This document shows positions 1 through 8,261 of a DNA stretch of 40,994 bases, in pieces. The translations under genes were made by a program, and so were the position numbers. The DNA is from Halieaceae bacterium (GTDB lineage: Bacteria; Pseudomonadota; Gammaproteobacteria; Pseudomonadales; Halieaceae). The notes beneath the pieces are model-generated. The model worked only from the letters and a program-made list of their open reading frames with translations, made no database searches and was not told where the DNA came from. The stretch is from NCBI GenBank assembly GCA_902518075.1, contig CABYEX010000012.1, forward strand, positions 1-40,994, given 5' to 3'. Position 1 is the first letter of the stretch. Each line of letters starts with the position of its first letter.

Positions 1-2
1 AC

Positions 3-320
3 ACTTTATGGCGTATTGCGTCTGAAGGCGCCGTGGCAGGTATTTCGGTACAGCAGACGATGCTTGAAATCGTGGCGGCAAACCCAGCTGCCTTTGAGGC
101 GGGCAACATCAATGGCTTGAGGTCTGGTTATGTGTTGCAGATTCCTGACTACGATGACATTCAGGTCGATCCTGAGGCGGCGTTGAGCGCGGTTGCCCTG
201 CAGAACGATGAATGGGGGCGTGGAATTGCCCATGAGTCGCAGGGGCTGACATTGGTGGCCGATGGTGATGCCGAGGCTGCGGAAGCGCGGGTATCTCCGT
301 CGGGCGAACCGGATACTTAG
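3..320 (+). CDS. fimV: FimV N-terminal (LysM) fragment, cut by window edge and ended by an in-frame TAG
   Basis: Frame 3 is open from the window edge and reads TLWRIASEGAVAGISVQQ, then a stretch ending NINGLRSGYVLQIP. This is the LysM-like peptidoglycan-binding signature of FimV/HubP polar landmark proteins. The true start and signal peptide lie upstream of the window. The frame stops at TAG 318-320, yet the same frame continues after it into the FimV coiled coil, membrane segment and C-terminal domain (next entry), so this is one gene interrupted by a nonsense codon. FimV organises type IV pilus and polar machinery from the inner membrane. As it stands this fragment would be a secreted LysM peptide without a membrane anchor. 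It could be a real mutation or a base-call error. Confidence 0.75.
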   Translation, partial: TLWRIASEGAVAGISVQQTMLEIVAANPAAFEAGNINGLRSGYVLQIPDYDDIQVDPEAALSAVALQNDEWGRGIAHESQGLTLVADGDAEAAEARVSPSGEPDT

Positions 321-350
321 AGCGGCACAGAGCCCACTAGTCAGGCGCCT

Positions 351-1268
351 TTGAATGTGTCTGGTGCTTCGACTGCCGAGGAGCTGCAAGCACTGATTAT
401 GACGGTCAGTCGACTTCAGGAGAGCGTGGACAGTCTCGAAGCGAAGCTTGCTGAGCGTGATGCAGAACTGGTTGCGCTCAGATTAGCGTTTGCTGAACAA
501 CAAGCGGCCAACCCTGTTCCTATTGTTATGGAAGCGCCCGCAGCCCCCAGGCTGCAGATGATTCCACTGTGGTCGTTCCTGGCTGGACTCACAACATTAT
601 TGATAGGTGTAGGACTGCTGATTCGGCGGCGGCTTCGGCGAAAAGCTGAATCCGAACCCGTGGGCCATGCCGATTTGAGGGGCGCATCCCCAACTTCGGA
701 TATCGATGAGGCTAGCAACCCCTCGCGGTTGTCTGACCCTCAAATCATGGCATCGAAGGCGGTTGAGGAGGCCCACACATATATTGCCTATGGCCGCACT
801 GATCAGGCAGTGGAGGTACTAAACGACGCAATGGCAGAGGGTTTAACTTCGGTCGCGCTGAACATGTGCCTACTCGAGTGTTACGTCGAGTTGGAGCAGT
901 TTGCAGAAGCGGGTGCTCTGTTGGCGCGTCTGGAGCAGTGCGATGACTCTGAATTGCTAGAGCGAGCCCGGCAGATGCTTCAGGATGCGGGGATGCCCCT
1001 GGCATCATCGTCGGGTCTCGCGCTAACCCCGCCAGATCACGATACGGACGTGGCAGAGGCAGCGGTAGCGGAAGGTTTCGATATGGATGATTCGATCTAC
1101 GGAGTTGAGACCAATCCCGTGGACAGCAAGCTGGATCTCGCCCGCGCCTACCTCGACATGGGGGATGAAGACGGTGCGCGTCCAGTGTTGATGGAGGTGA
1201 TCAAGGAGGGAGATCTGGCGCAGCAGGCAGAAGCCCGTCAGCTCTTTTTGCGGCTGGAGGCACCCTAA
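351..1268 (+). CDS. fimV: FimV/HubP C-terminal part (coiled coil, membrane segment, TPR-like and FimV C-terminal domains)
   Basis: This is in the same frame as the LysM fragment, 30 nt after its TAG. The part after the stop starts with a coiled coil (about residues 15-50, SRLQESVDSLEAKLAERDAE). One transmembrane helix follows (about 72-91, LWSFLAGLTTLLIGVGLLI) with a basic RRRLRRK flank. The rest is an acidic cytoplasmic region with TPR-like helices (about 130-205) and the conserved FimV C-terminal motif near 255-303 (DSKLDLARAYLDMGDEDGAR). If translated alone it would use TTG at 351, with a weak AGG at 343-345. The full protein would be short for the family, because little lies between LysM and the membrane helix. 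Fimv-truA adjacency is the standard pseudomonad arrangement. Identification is firm; whether the protein is made is uncertain. Confidence 0.8.
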   Translation: MNVSGASTAEELQALIMTVSRLQESVDSLEAKLAERDAELVALRLAFAEQQAANPVPIVMEAPAAPRLQMIPLWSFLAGLTTLLIGVGLLIRRRLRRKAESEPVGHADLRGASPTSDIDEASNPSRLSDPQIMASKAVEEAHTYIAYGRTDQAVEVLNDAMAEGLTSVALNMCLLECYVELEQFAEAGALLARLEQCDDSELLERARQMLQDAGMPLASSSGLALTPPDHDTDVAEAAVAEGFDMDDSIYGVETNPVDSKLDLARAYLDMGDEDGARPVLMEVIKEGDLAQQAEARQLFLRLEAP

Positions 1269-1272
1269 TTCA

Positions 1273-2103
1273 TTGAGACTGTCGAATTTGCCATTGTCTC
1301 AAGGCGCCCGCGTTGCGGCGCGGATTGAGTACCACGGCGGTAATTACCATGGCTGGCAAGCTCAGCCCCACCTGGGTGTTCCCACGGTGCAAGAGGCGCT
1401 GGAGGCATCCCTTCAGGAGATCGCCGGGGAATCGGTGAGGACAACTTGTGCTGGAAGAACCGACACTGGGGTTCATGCTTTTGCACAGGTGGTGCATTTT
1501 GATGACCTTGTCGGCAGGAGCCTTAAGGCCTGGGTCATGGGGACTAACCGGCACCTGCCAGCTGATATCAGAGTTCATTGGGCGCAGGAAGTGGGCGATG
1601 CGTTTCACGCGCGGTTCAGCGCCATCGCGCGACGGTATCGTTACATAATCTGCAACACGCCAACCCAGCCAACGTTGCTTCACGATGTGGTGACGTGGCA
1701 CCGTCACGCACTTGATATCGGGTTTATGAATGCTGCTGCCGAGACTTTGCTCGGCGAGCAGGATTTCAGTGCTTTTCGGGCGGCGAGTTGTCAGGCGTCC
1801 TCACCCAATCGATGCGTCACTGCCTGCACGGTCACCAGACAAGGTGACTTTGTCGTCGTCGACATCACCGCTAACGCCTTTTTGCACCACATGGTGCGTA
1901 ATATTGTCGGCTCGCTCCTGGCTGTGGGTTCTAGGTCGTCAACGGTCGATTGGTTCCAGACGGTTTTGCAAGGTCGAGATCGTACACAAGCCGCCGATAC
2001 CGCCCCGGCTCAGGGCTTGTACCTAGTGGGTGTCAGCTATCCCGAGGAATTCGGACTGCCCGAAACGCCGGAGGGGCCGACCCTTCTCCAAGGACGTCTG
2101 TAA
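1273..2103 (+). CDS. truA: tRNA pseudouridine(38-40) synthase TruA
   Basis: TruA isomerises uridines 38-40 in the anticodon arm of many tRNAs. The 276-residue product has the catalytic aspartate in CAGRTDTGVHAF (about residues 59-70), an early YHGGNYHGWQAQ segment and the C-terminal FLHHMVRNIVGSLL helix, all typical of the family. The frame begins with TTG at 1273, preceded by GGAGG at 1256-1260 inside the end of fimV, spacing about 12 nt. No ATG precedes the conserved region, so a non-ATG start is needed. It lies 4 nt after the fimV stop and heads the trpF-trpB-trpA-accD run. Length is normal and the function is secure. Confidence 0.95.
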   Translation: MRLSNLPLSQGARVAARIEYHGGNYHGWQAQPHLGVPTVQEALEASLQEIAGESVRTTCAGRTDTGVHAFAQVVHFDDLVGRSLKAWVMGTNRHLPADIRVHWAQEVGDAFHARFSAIARRYRYIICNTPTQPTLLHDVVTWHRHALDIGFMNAAAETLLGEQDFSAFRAASCQASSPNRCVTACTVTRQGDFVVVDITANAFLHHMVRNIVGSLLAVGSRSSTVDWFQTVLQGRDRTQAADTAPAQGLYLVGVSYPEEFGLPETPEGPTLLQGRL

Positions 2104-2150
2104 GCGTTCTTATTACTGCTAGAATGGGCGTTTGTAGACGGGGGGTGGCC

Positions 2151-2780
2151 GTGCGCATCAAGATCTGCGGCATTACGAGACCCGAAGACGCTGAAAAGGC
2201 TCTTGCGCTGGGCGCAGATACCGTTGGCTGCGTGTTTCATGCTTCGAGTGCCCGTCATGTGACGGAGGAGATCGCGCGAGACATTCAGGGAGCCGTCGGC
2301 GGTGCTGGCACGCTGGTCGGATTGTTCGTTGATCCCACTGGCGATCGAGTGCGGGAGGTGCTAGATCGAGTTGAGCTGGACGTTTTGCAATTCCATGGCC
2401 AGGAAAGTCCCGCATTCTGCGAGCAGTTTGGGCGCCCTTACCTGAAGGCTGTGGCGATGTCAGCCCACGTGGACCTTGCGGCGATTAACAGGGCTTTTCG
2501 TTCTGCCCGTGGCTTATTGTTGGACAGCGCACATGACGGGCAGTTCGGCGGGACGGGTCATCAGTTTGACTGGGAGTGGGTCGACGCCGGACTAGAGAAA
2601 AGACTGGTCCTAGCAGGCGGGTTGACCGCTGATAATGTGGGTGACGCGATTCGTCAGGTGCGACCAGCAGCGGTGGACGTGAGTAGTGGTGTCGAGAAAG
2701 AGAAGGGCATCAAAGACAGTGACCGGATGAGGGCTTTTATTGAAGTCGCTTTGTCGGAGATAAGCGAAGGTGGATTATGA
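2151..2780 (+). CDS. trpF: phosphoribosylanthranilate isomerase TrpF
   Basis: TrpF catalyses the Amadori rearrangement of phosphoribosylanthranilate to CdRP in tryptophan synthesis. The 209-residue TIM-barrel protein starts [13 protein letters not shown], carries [17 protein letters not shown] and LLLDS, and ends with the phosphate-binding [10 protein letters not shown] and [11 protein letters not shown] motifs. I chose GTG 2151 because it puts the conserved KICGIT at the N-terminus and follows a G-rich ribosome site (2141-2148). In-frame GTG 2145 or ATG 2124 would add only a few residues. The gap after truA is 47 nt. Its TGA overlaps the trpB ATG, so the two are translationally coupled. Confidence 0.95.
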   Translation: MRIKICGITRPEDAEKALALGADTVGCVFHASSARHVTEEIARDIQGAVGGAGTLVGLFVDPTGDRVREVLDRVELDVLQFHGQESPAFCEQFGRPYLKAVAMSAHVDLAAINRAFRSARGLLLDSAHDGQFGGTGHQFDWEWVDAGLEKRLVLAGGLTADNVGDAIRQVRPAAVDVSSGVEKEKGIKDSDRMRAFIEVALSEISEGGL

Positions 2781-3997
2781 CCAGTGAAGTAACGCCAGAA
2801 TTATTTGCGTCGGTACCGGATCAGGATGGCCGGTTCGGCCGTTTTGGTGGCAAGTTTGTTGCGGAGACTTTGATGTCGGCGCTGGCTGATATGGAGCAGC
2901 TATACGCACGTCTCAAACACGACGCAGCTTTCCAGCGAGAGTTCGACGAGGATCTCGCCTATTATGTGGGACGCCCCTCACCACTGTATGAGGCTTCCAG
3001 GCTGTCTGACGCTATCGGCGGTGCGCGAATCCTGCTCAAGCGCGAAGATTTGAATCACACCGGTGCCCACAAAGTGAATAACACGATCGGGCAGGCACTC
3101 CTGGCCAAATACATGGGCAAGAAAAGAGTGATCGCCGAGACAGGTGCGGGTCAGCATGGTGTGGCCAGTGCGACGGTTGCGGCAAGACTCGGACTCGAGT
3201 GTCATGTCTTCATGGGAGAGGAAGACATTCGCAGGCAAGCGCTGAACGTCTATCGCATGAAGCTCCTGGGAGCGAGGGTTGTCTCTGTGACCTCGGGTTC
3301 GCGTACGTTGAAAGACGCCATGAATGAAGCCATGCGCGACTGGGTCACAAATGTTGACGATACCTTTTACATCATTGGAACTGTCGCGGGGCCTCATCCC
3401 TATCCCATGCTCGTACGCGACTTTCAGAGCGTCATTGGCCGTGAGGCGCGGGCGCAGAGCTTGGCGCAGTGCGGCAAGCTGCCGGACGCGCTGGTGGCCT
3501 GTGTCGGCGGCGGCTCTAATGCCATCGGGCTGTTTCATCCCTTTCTTCAGGATGAAGGTGTAGCGATGTATGGCGTTGAGGCAGGTGGCAAGGGCCTAGA
3601 GACCGGTGAACACGCGGCCCCGCTGTCGGTTGGCAGTCCAGGCGTACTGCATGGTAATCGCACCTACCTCATGCAAGACGATGACGGGCAGATCCTTGAG
3701 ACCCACTCGGTGTCCGCCGGGCTCGATTATCCCGGAGTGGGGCCTGAGCACGCATGGCTCAAGGATATCGGTCGGGTTCAATATGTCGCCGCGAACGACG
3801 ATGAGGCGCTGGCAGCCTTTCACCGACTGACGCGTGTCGAGGGCATAATGCCCGCACTGGAAACCGCACATGCGATGGCCCATGCCGAGAAGTTAGCCGC
3901 GAGCATGTCGCCCGAACAGCACATCGTGGTAAATCTGTCCGGACGAGGTGACAAGGACATTCTGACGGTTGCTGACCTCGACGGGATCGAGGTCTGA
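2777..3997 (+). CDS. trpB: tryptophan synthase beta chain TrpB
   Basis: TrpB condenses indole with serine using pyridoxal phosphate in the alpha2-beta2 tryptophan synthase complex. The 406-residue sequence shows the N-terminal [15 protein letters not shown] motif and the PLP lysine in [14 protein letters not shown] (about residues 95-108). It also has the [14 protein letters not shown] loop, the phosphate-binding GGGSNAIG and the C-terminal [10 protein letters not shown]. Start ATG 2777 overlaps the trpF stop by 4 nt. The trpBA pair sits between trpF and accD, as in many beta- and some gammaproteobacteria; in Pseudomonas trpBA lies elsewhere. Complete and normal in length. Confidence 0.97.
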   Translation: MTSEVTPELFASVPDQDGRFGRFGGKFVAETLMSALADMEQLYARLKHDAAFQREFDEDLAYYVGRPSPLYEASRLSDAIGGARILLKREDLNHTGAHKVNNTIGQALLAKYMGKKRVIAETGAGQHGVASATVAARLGLECHVFMGEEDIRRQALNVYRMKLLGARVVSVTSGSRTLKDAMNEAMRDWVTNVDDTFYIIGTVAGPHPYPMLVRDFQSVIGREARAQSLAQCGKLPDALVACVGGGSNAIGLFHPFLQDEGVAMYGVEAGGKGLETGEHAAPLSVGSPGVLHGNRTYLMQDDDGQILETHSVSAGLDYPGVGPEHAWLKDIGRVQYVAANDDEALAAFHRLTRVEGIMPALETAHAMAHAEKLAASMSPEQHIVVNLSGRGDKDILTVADLDGIEV

Positions 3998-4005
3998 TCG
4001 TCGCC

Positions 4006-4833
4006 ATGAGCCGTCTCTCACAGGTCTTCGCAGATCTGCAGTCTGGCAAGCGCAAAGCTTTGATTCCCTACGTGGTGGCGGGCGATCCGAGTCCTGAAGG
4101 CACTGTATCACTGTTACACAGTCTGGTTGATGCGGGCGCGGATATTCTGGAATTGGGGGTGCCATTCTCCGACCCGATGTCTGAGGGGGCGGTGATTCAG
4201 AAGGGCCATGAGCGCGCGCTCGCTAATGGCATGAGCCTGCACCGAGTGCTCGGTATGGTGGCGGAGTTCCGTAAAGACAATGATCGAACGCCGGTCGTGA
4301 TGATGGGCTACGCCAATCCGATTGAGCGCTTTGGCTACGAGACCTTCGCATCGGCCAGTGCTGATGCCGGCGTCGATGGCTTGATTACCGTTGACCTGCC
4401 CCCTGAGGAGGTCGACGCGATCGACGGCGCACTGAAAGCAGTTGGGCTGGATAACATTTTTCTGATTTCGCCGACTACGCCTGAGCCGCGGGTGCAAAAG
4501 ATTGTGGAGCGGGCACGAGGTTTTATCTATTACGTCGCGGTAAAAGGCGTCACTGGCTCGGGGCAGTTGGATACGGATGAAGTGGCTCGCAGTGTTTCCC
4601 TGATTAGAGAGAAAACCGCTCTTCCCATTGCAGTCGGTTTTGGCATTAAGGACGCGGCCAGTGCGAGTGCGGTAGTGGCTTCGGCTGATGCGGTGGTCGT
4701 CGGCAGTGCCTTGATCGCAGAAATGGAGCAAAAAGCGCAATCTGCCGAGAATTTGGAAGAGATCCAGATCCATGGCGCCGCGGTAGAACTGCTACAAAGT
4801 ATCCGCGCGGGTGTGGACTCTTCACCTTCATAG
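4006..4833 (+). CDS. trpA: tryptophan synthase alpha chain TrpA
   Basis: TrpA cleaves indole-3-glycerol phosphate to indole, which is channelled to TrpB. The 275-residue TIM barrel has ALIPYVVAGDPS near the N-terminus, catalytic Glu49 in LELGVPFSDP, and the C-terminal phosphate loops VGFGIKDA and VVVGSALI. In Salmonella numbering the second catalytic residue is Asp60. Here residue 60 is Glu (SDPMSEGAVIQ), and the following proline is Ala. Asp to Glu keeps the acid, so activity is likely, but the change is at a key site. The start is 9 nt after the trpB stop. The last codons overlap a probable accD promoter. Confidence 0.95.
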   Translation: MSRLSQVFADLQSGKRKALIPYVVAGDPSPEGTVSLLHSLVDAGADILELGVPFSDPMSEGAVIQKGHERALANGMSLHRVLGMVAEFRKDNDRTPVVMMGYANPIERFGYETFASASADAGVDGLITVDLPPEEVDAIDGALKAVGLDNIFLISPTTPEPRVQKIVERARGFIYYVAVKGVTGSGQLDTDEVARSVSLIREKTALPIAVGFGIKDAASASAVVASADAVVVGSALIAEMEQKAQSAENLEEIQIHGAAVELLQSIRAGVDSSPS

Positions 4834-4855
4834 AAAAACCCCACACTCGTATACT
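4827..4855 (+). promoter_or_regulatory. candidate sigma-70 promoter for accD
   Basis: The boxes TTCATA (4827-4832) and TATACT (4850-4855) are 17 bp apart. The -35 overlaps the trpA stop codon, and the predicted start site is about 20 nt before the accD ATG. This would free acetyl-CoA carboxylase expression from tryptophan operon control. It is a sequence match only. Confidence 0.4.
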
Positions 4856-4881
4856 TTGCCATTTCCGCGTTGGGGAGTCCC

Positions 4882-5799
4882 ATGAGTTGGATTGACAAAA
4901 TCCTGCCGTCTGGCGTCAACAAAGATGAGAGCGCAAACCGCGCCAGCGTCCCTGAGGGGCTCTGGAAAAAATGCGTGAAATGTGACGCGATCCTCTATAA
5001 GCCCGATTTGGAAAGAAACGCCGAGGTATGCCCGAAGTGCGACCACCACATGCGCATTGGCGCGCGCCGTCGGCTTGAGCTGTGTCTCGACCCGGGGGCG
5101 ACGGAGTTGTTTGCAGACCTGGAGCCGGTCGATCACCTCAAGTTCAAAGACAAGCGCAAATATCGCGATCGTCTGACAGCTGCTCAGCGCAGCACAGGCG
5201 AAAAAGACGCCCTAATTGCCATGCGAGGCAGTATTCTCGGAGTCGAAGTTGTGACTATGGCTTTCGAGTTCGATTTTCACGGTGGTTCGATGGGGTATGC
5301 CGTGGGCGAAAAGTTCACCCGTGCCGCAACGGTTGCACTCGAAGAGGGTCTGCCTCTGATCTGTTTTTCAGCCTCGGGCGGTGCCCGTATGCAGGAAGCG
5401 TTGATTTCCTTGATGCAAATGGCCAAGACATCGGCGGTGATAGAGCGTCTGAAAGGGCAAGGTACGCCCTATATCTCGGTATTGACTGATCCTATTTACG
5501 GGGGCGTCTCCGCGTCTTTGGCTCTGCTGGGTGATATCAATATCGCAGAGCCCGACGCGCGCGCCGGTTTCGCCGGACCTAACATCATTGAGCAAACCAT
5601 TCGTCAGAAGCTCCCCAAGGGTTTCCAGCGCAGTGAGTTTTTGCTCGAGCATGGTGCGATCGACATGATTGTGCATCGCAATGACATGCGCGAAACCCTC
5701 GCCCGTGTGTTGGCTAAGCTCACCAGTCTCTCACCGCCCGGACAACCTGCAGCCGTGTTGGAAGGTGAGGTGATTGAAGCCGACGGGGGGGCTGCCTAG
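4882..5799 (+). CDS. accD: acetyl-CoA carboxylase carboxyltransferase subunit beta AccD
   Basis: AccD and AccA form the carboxyltransferase that makes malonyl-CoA for fatty acid synthesis. The 305-residue protein begins [10 protein letters not shown] and carries the four-cysteine zinc ribbon ([11 protein letters not shown] then EVCPKCDHH, about residues 32-57). The crotonase-fold core includes [11 protein letters not shown] and the oxyanion-hole region [16 protein letters not shown] 4882 is preferred over upstream TTG 4870 because the family starts at MSWI and GGGGAG at 4872-4877 is a good ribosome site. It is followed directly by folC, as in most proteobacteria. This is distinct from the acyl-CoA carboxylase subunits at 29194-33736. 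Confidence 0.97.
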   Translation: MSWIDKILPSGVNKDESANRASVPEGLWKKCVKCDAILYKPDLERNAEVCPKCDHHMRIGARRRLELCLDPGATELFADLEPVDHLKFKDKRKYRDRLTAAQRSTGEKDALIAMRGSILGVEVVTMAFEFDFHGGSMGYAVGEKFTRAATVALEEGLPLICFSASGGARMQEALISLMQMAKTSAVIERLKGQGTPYISVLTDPIYGGVSASLALLGDINIAEPDARAGFAGPNIIEQTIRQKLPKGFQRSEFLLEHGAIDMIVHRNDMRETLARVLAKLTSLSPPGQPAAVLEGEVIEADGGAA

Positions 5800-5806
5800 C
5801 CTTAGG

Positions 5807-7066
5807 ATGGCACCACTGTCGCTGAGCGCGTGGCTGGAACGTCTCGAATCACAGCACCCGGTAGAAATCGAGCTAGGGCTGGATCGGGTCTCTGCTGTCG
5901 CCGATAAGCTGGGGTTACGCTTATCACCGCCGACAACGCTGACTGTCGCTGGCACTAACGGCAAGGGCAGTGTTGTCACTGTCCTGTCTGCCGCATTGGT
6001 GCACTCTGGCAAGCGCGTAGGTCGCTACACCTCGCCCCACCTTAATCGCTTTAGTGAGCGGATTTGCATCGACGACGTCGAGGTCCGGGATGCTGAGCTC
6101 GTCGCCGCGTTTGAGGCGATCGAATATGCTAGTTCAACCATCAGCTTGACTTATTTTGAGGTTGCCACACTGGCGGCTCTCTGGATTTTTCGAGAGCGGG
6201 AGGTCGAGGTTCAAGTGCTGGAAGTCGGGCTTGGTGGGCGCCTCGATGCGGTGAACATTATCGATGCTGATCTGAGTGTCGTCACTAGTATTGGGCTCGA
6301 TCACACTGATTGGCTGGGGGATACCCGGGAGCTCATTGCGATCGAAAAGGCAGGTGTTGCAAGGCCGGGGCAGCCCTGTATTGTCGCTGACCCTGATCCG
6401 CCTGACTCTCTGCTCTCGACGCTCGGCGCTATGGGTGCAAAGATTTTTCTGTTGAACCGTGAATGGCGTGTCGTCAGCGGTGAGGTGCAAACCGAATCCG
6501 ATCAACGCTATCAGCTCTCTGGCAACACCGGTTTGCTTCCTGTGAATTTGGGTGCGGCGATTCAGGCCCTGGAGCTCAGTGGTCTAGTGACGGTAGACCA
6601 GTCGCTGGTCGACCACTTGGCGTCAGTGAGCCTCACCGGAAGGCTGAGTAGAATGCAAACGGAGAACTATGAATTGGTGCTGGATGTGGCACACAACATT
6701 GAATCGGTATCCCAGTTGGCCCAATTTCTCAGAGAGAATCCCGTCGTCGGCAAGACCGTTGCGGTGTTCGGTGTCATGGGGGATAAGCCTATTCGTGATA
6801 TGCTTTCTCGGTGCGAAACGGCGTTTGATGAGTGGAATCTTATTGATCTTTGCCATGTGCCCAGAGCTATGTCCACCGAACGCTTAGCGGAGTTTTTCGA
6901 GCCAATGGGCGCGGTAACCAATCAAGGTCCCTTCCCAGATTTGTGGCAGTCATTGATGACGCGAGTCTCAGCCGGTGACCGGATAGTAGTGTTTGGGTCG
7001 TTTTTCTCGGTGGGTGAAGCATCGGCGTATCTTACGGCGCATCGGCAGGACTGGGAGCAGAACTAA
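5807..7066 (+). CDS. folC: folylpolyglutamate synthase/dihydrofolate synthase FolC
   Basis: FolC joins glutamate to dihydropteroate and then adds further glutamates to folates. The roughly 419-residue Mur-ligase-fold protein has the N-terminal LSLSAWLERLESQHP and IELGLDRV, and the P-loop TVAGTNGKGSVV. It also has the GRYTSPHLNRFSERI folate loop, VGLGGRLDAVNII, and SIGLDHTDWLG. I chose ATG 5807 because it places the conserved LSAWLERLE at the N-terminus, though no clear ribosome site precedes it. TTG 5774 inside accD is an alternative. The stop is immediately followed by the GTG of the SPOR-domain gene. It matters here because pabB, which supplies p-aminobenzoate for the same pathway, is broken in this window. 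Confidence 0.95.
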   Translation: MAPLSLSAWLERLESQHPVEIELGLDRVSAVADKLGLRLSPPTTLTVAGTNGKGSVVTVLSAALVHSGKRVGRYTSPHLNRFSERICIDDVEVRDAELVAAFEAIEYASSTISLTYFEVATLAALWIFREREVEVQVLEVGLGGRLDAVNIIDADLSVVTSIGLDHTDWLGDTRELIAIEKAGVARPGQPCIVADPDPPDSLLSTLGAMGAKIFLLNREWRVVSGEVQTESDQRYQLSGNTGLLPVNLGAAIQALELSGLVTVDQSLVDHLASVSLTGRLSRMQTENYELVLDVAHNIESVSQLAQFLRENPVVGKTVAVFGVMGDKPIRDMLSRCETAFDEWNLIDLCHVPRAMSTERLAEFFEPMGAVTNQGPFPDLWQSLMTRVSAGDRIVVFGSFFSVGEASAYLTAHRQDWEQN

Positions 7067-7675
7067 GTGGATCCGTTACTGAGGCAACGGCTTGTCGGAA
7101 CGCTGGTATTGATGGCGCTAGGGGTCGTCTTCTGGCCATTGATCTTTGTGACGCCAGAGACCCGAGAACCCATTGTCCTGCAGCCGATGTCGCAGCCACC
7201 TGCCGTTGATCAGACGCCGATCCCGGAACCTGAAAGTTACGAGTCCAATGTAGCCCCGCAGCTACCGGAGCCGCCTAGAAACCCATCGCCGGTTCAAGAG
7301 GCTGCCGATATTCAGACTCAGACCGACGGTAAGGCCGACTCTCTTGCTGCTTTGCCAGACAGCGACGCGGTCGCCGCGCCGCAACCTAGAGTAGCGCCTC
7401 CGTCTGAAGATCCACTCGTGGATGACCAGGGGCTGGCGATCTTTTATGTTTTGCAAGTCGCGACGGTAGGGAGCCCGTCCCGCGCCGATGAACTTGTCGA
7501 GGGTTTACAGGCCCGGGGCTACAAAGCCTTCTCGAATCGCTATGTCAGGGTGGATGACGAGCTGTTTCGCGTGCAGATTGGGCCGAATGCTGAGCGAGCG
7601 CCACTGATGCGCATCAAGCCCGAGATCGATGCGGTGCTCAGTGTTGACTCCCAGATTCTGAGGTACCAACAGTAA
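7067..7675 (+). CDS. dedD: SPOR-domain cell-division protein, DedD-like
   Basis: The 202-residue protein has a short cytoplasmic N-terminus, one membrane helix (about residues 10-28, VGTLVLMALGVVFWPLIFV) and a long Pro/Glu-rich periplasmic linker (about 40-120). A C-terminal SPOR domain (about 124-200) starts FYVLQVATVGSPSRADELV and includes FRVQIGP. SPOR domains bind denuded septal glycan, and DedD-type proteins aid constriction at the division septum. The GTG start abuts the folC TAA with no gap, and cvpA follows after 1 nt, the common folC-dedD-cvpA-purF order. DedD is assigned from architecture and context; sequence in the linker is not conserved. Confidence 0.85.
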   Translation: MDPLLRQRLVGTLVLMALGVVFWPLIFVTPETREPIVLQPMSQPPAVDQTPIPEPESYESNVAPQLPEPPRNPSPVQEAADIQTQTDGKADSLAALPDSDAVAAPQPRVAPPSEDPLVDDQGLAIFYVLQVATVGSPSRADELVEGLQARGYKAFSNRYVRVDDELFRVQIGPNAERAPLMRIKPEIDAVLSVDSQILRYQQ

Positions 7676-7676
7676 C

Positions 7677-8246
7677 GTGGCGGACCTATTGGATCAGCTC
7701 GGCTCAGCGATCGCTAGTTTTAACCTGTTTGACTGGTTCATTTTGTTGGTCTGGGTGGTCTCCTCGGGCTATGGCATTGCAAGGGGTTTTGCGCGGGAGG
7801 CACTCTCGATTATCGGCTGGGTTAGCGCTTTTCTGCTAGCCAATGTGCTGGCCGACTCGGTCTCTGATTTGGCAAGTAATTTGATCGACGAGCCGACAAC
7901 CCGGTATCTGCTCGGATGGGTGCTGACCTTTATTGCTGTGCTGCTGATGTTTGGTGTCATCGCCTCTTTTTTATCCAAGCAGATGCGACAGCCAGGCTTT
8001 AATATTGGTAATCGGTTGCTGGGTGGTATTTTTGGTCTGCTTCGGGGCGTGATCATCGTCGCGGCAATCAGTATCCTCCTGCGCGCGGCGCTGCCCGATT
8101 CCGACGAGGACCTACTGGACGCGGCAGTGCTGATGAAGCCTGTGGAGTGGGTCGCCGAATGGATCGGCGAGAACTTTAACTGGGTCTTGGCATCGGAGCC
8201 AACTGAGGCGGTAAAAGAAACCATCGATTCGAGTGAGATGCTCTAG
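7677..8246 (+). CDS. cvpA: CvpA family inner-membrane protein
   Basis: The 189-residue protein has four hydrophobic segments: about residues 14-36, 43-59, 77-99 and 113-137. It begins FNLFDWFILLVWVVSSGYGI and carries the glycine-rich LLGGIFGLLRGVIIV typical of CvpA. The family is linked to colicin V production and to envelope stress or bile tolerance; its molecular activity is not settled. GTG 7677 starts 1 nt after the dedD stop. Position directly before purF is conserved across gammaproteobacteria and supports the call. Confidence 0.9.
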   Translation: MADLLDQLGSAIASFNLFDWFILLVWVVSSGYGIARGFAREALSIIGWVSAFLLANVLADSVSDLASNLIDEPTTRYLLGWVLTFIAVLLMFGVIASFLSKQMRQPGFNIGNRLLGGIFGLLRGVIIVAAISILLRAALPDSDEDLLDAAVLMKPVEWVAEWIGENFNWVLASEPTEAVKETIDSSEML

Positions 8247-8261
8247 GGCCGGAGAGGCAAT

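Noticed and set aside
318..320. TAG read as a recoded sense codon, together with the TAGs in metZ
   Set aside because: Intact genes here, such as accD and cvpA, end with TAG, and metZ also has TAA and frameshifts, so amber recoding does not explain the pattern.
1950..2150. 67-residue N-terminal extension of TrpF
   Set aside because: It overlaps truA in another frame and lacks family similarity; the conserved TrpF sequence begins at GTG 2151.
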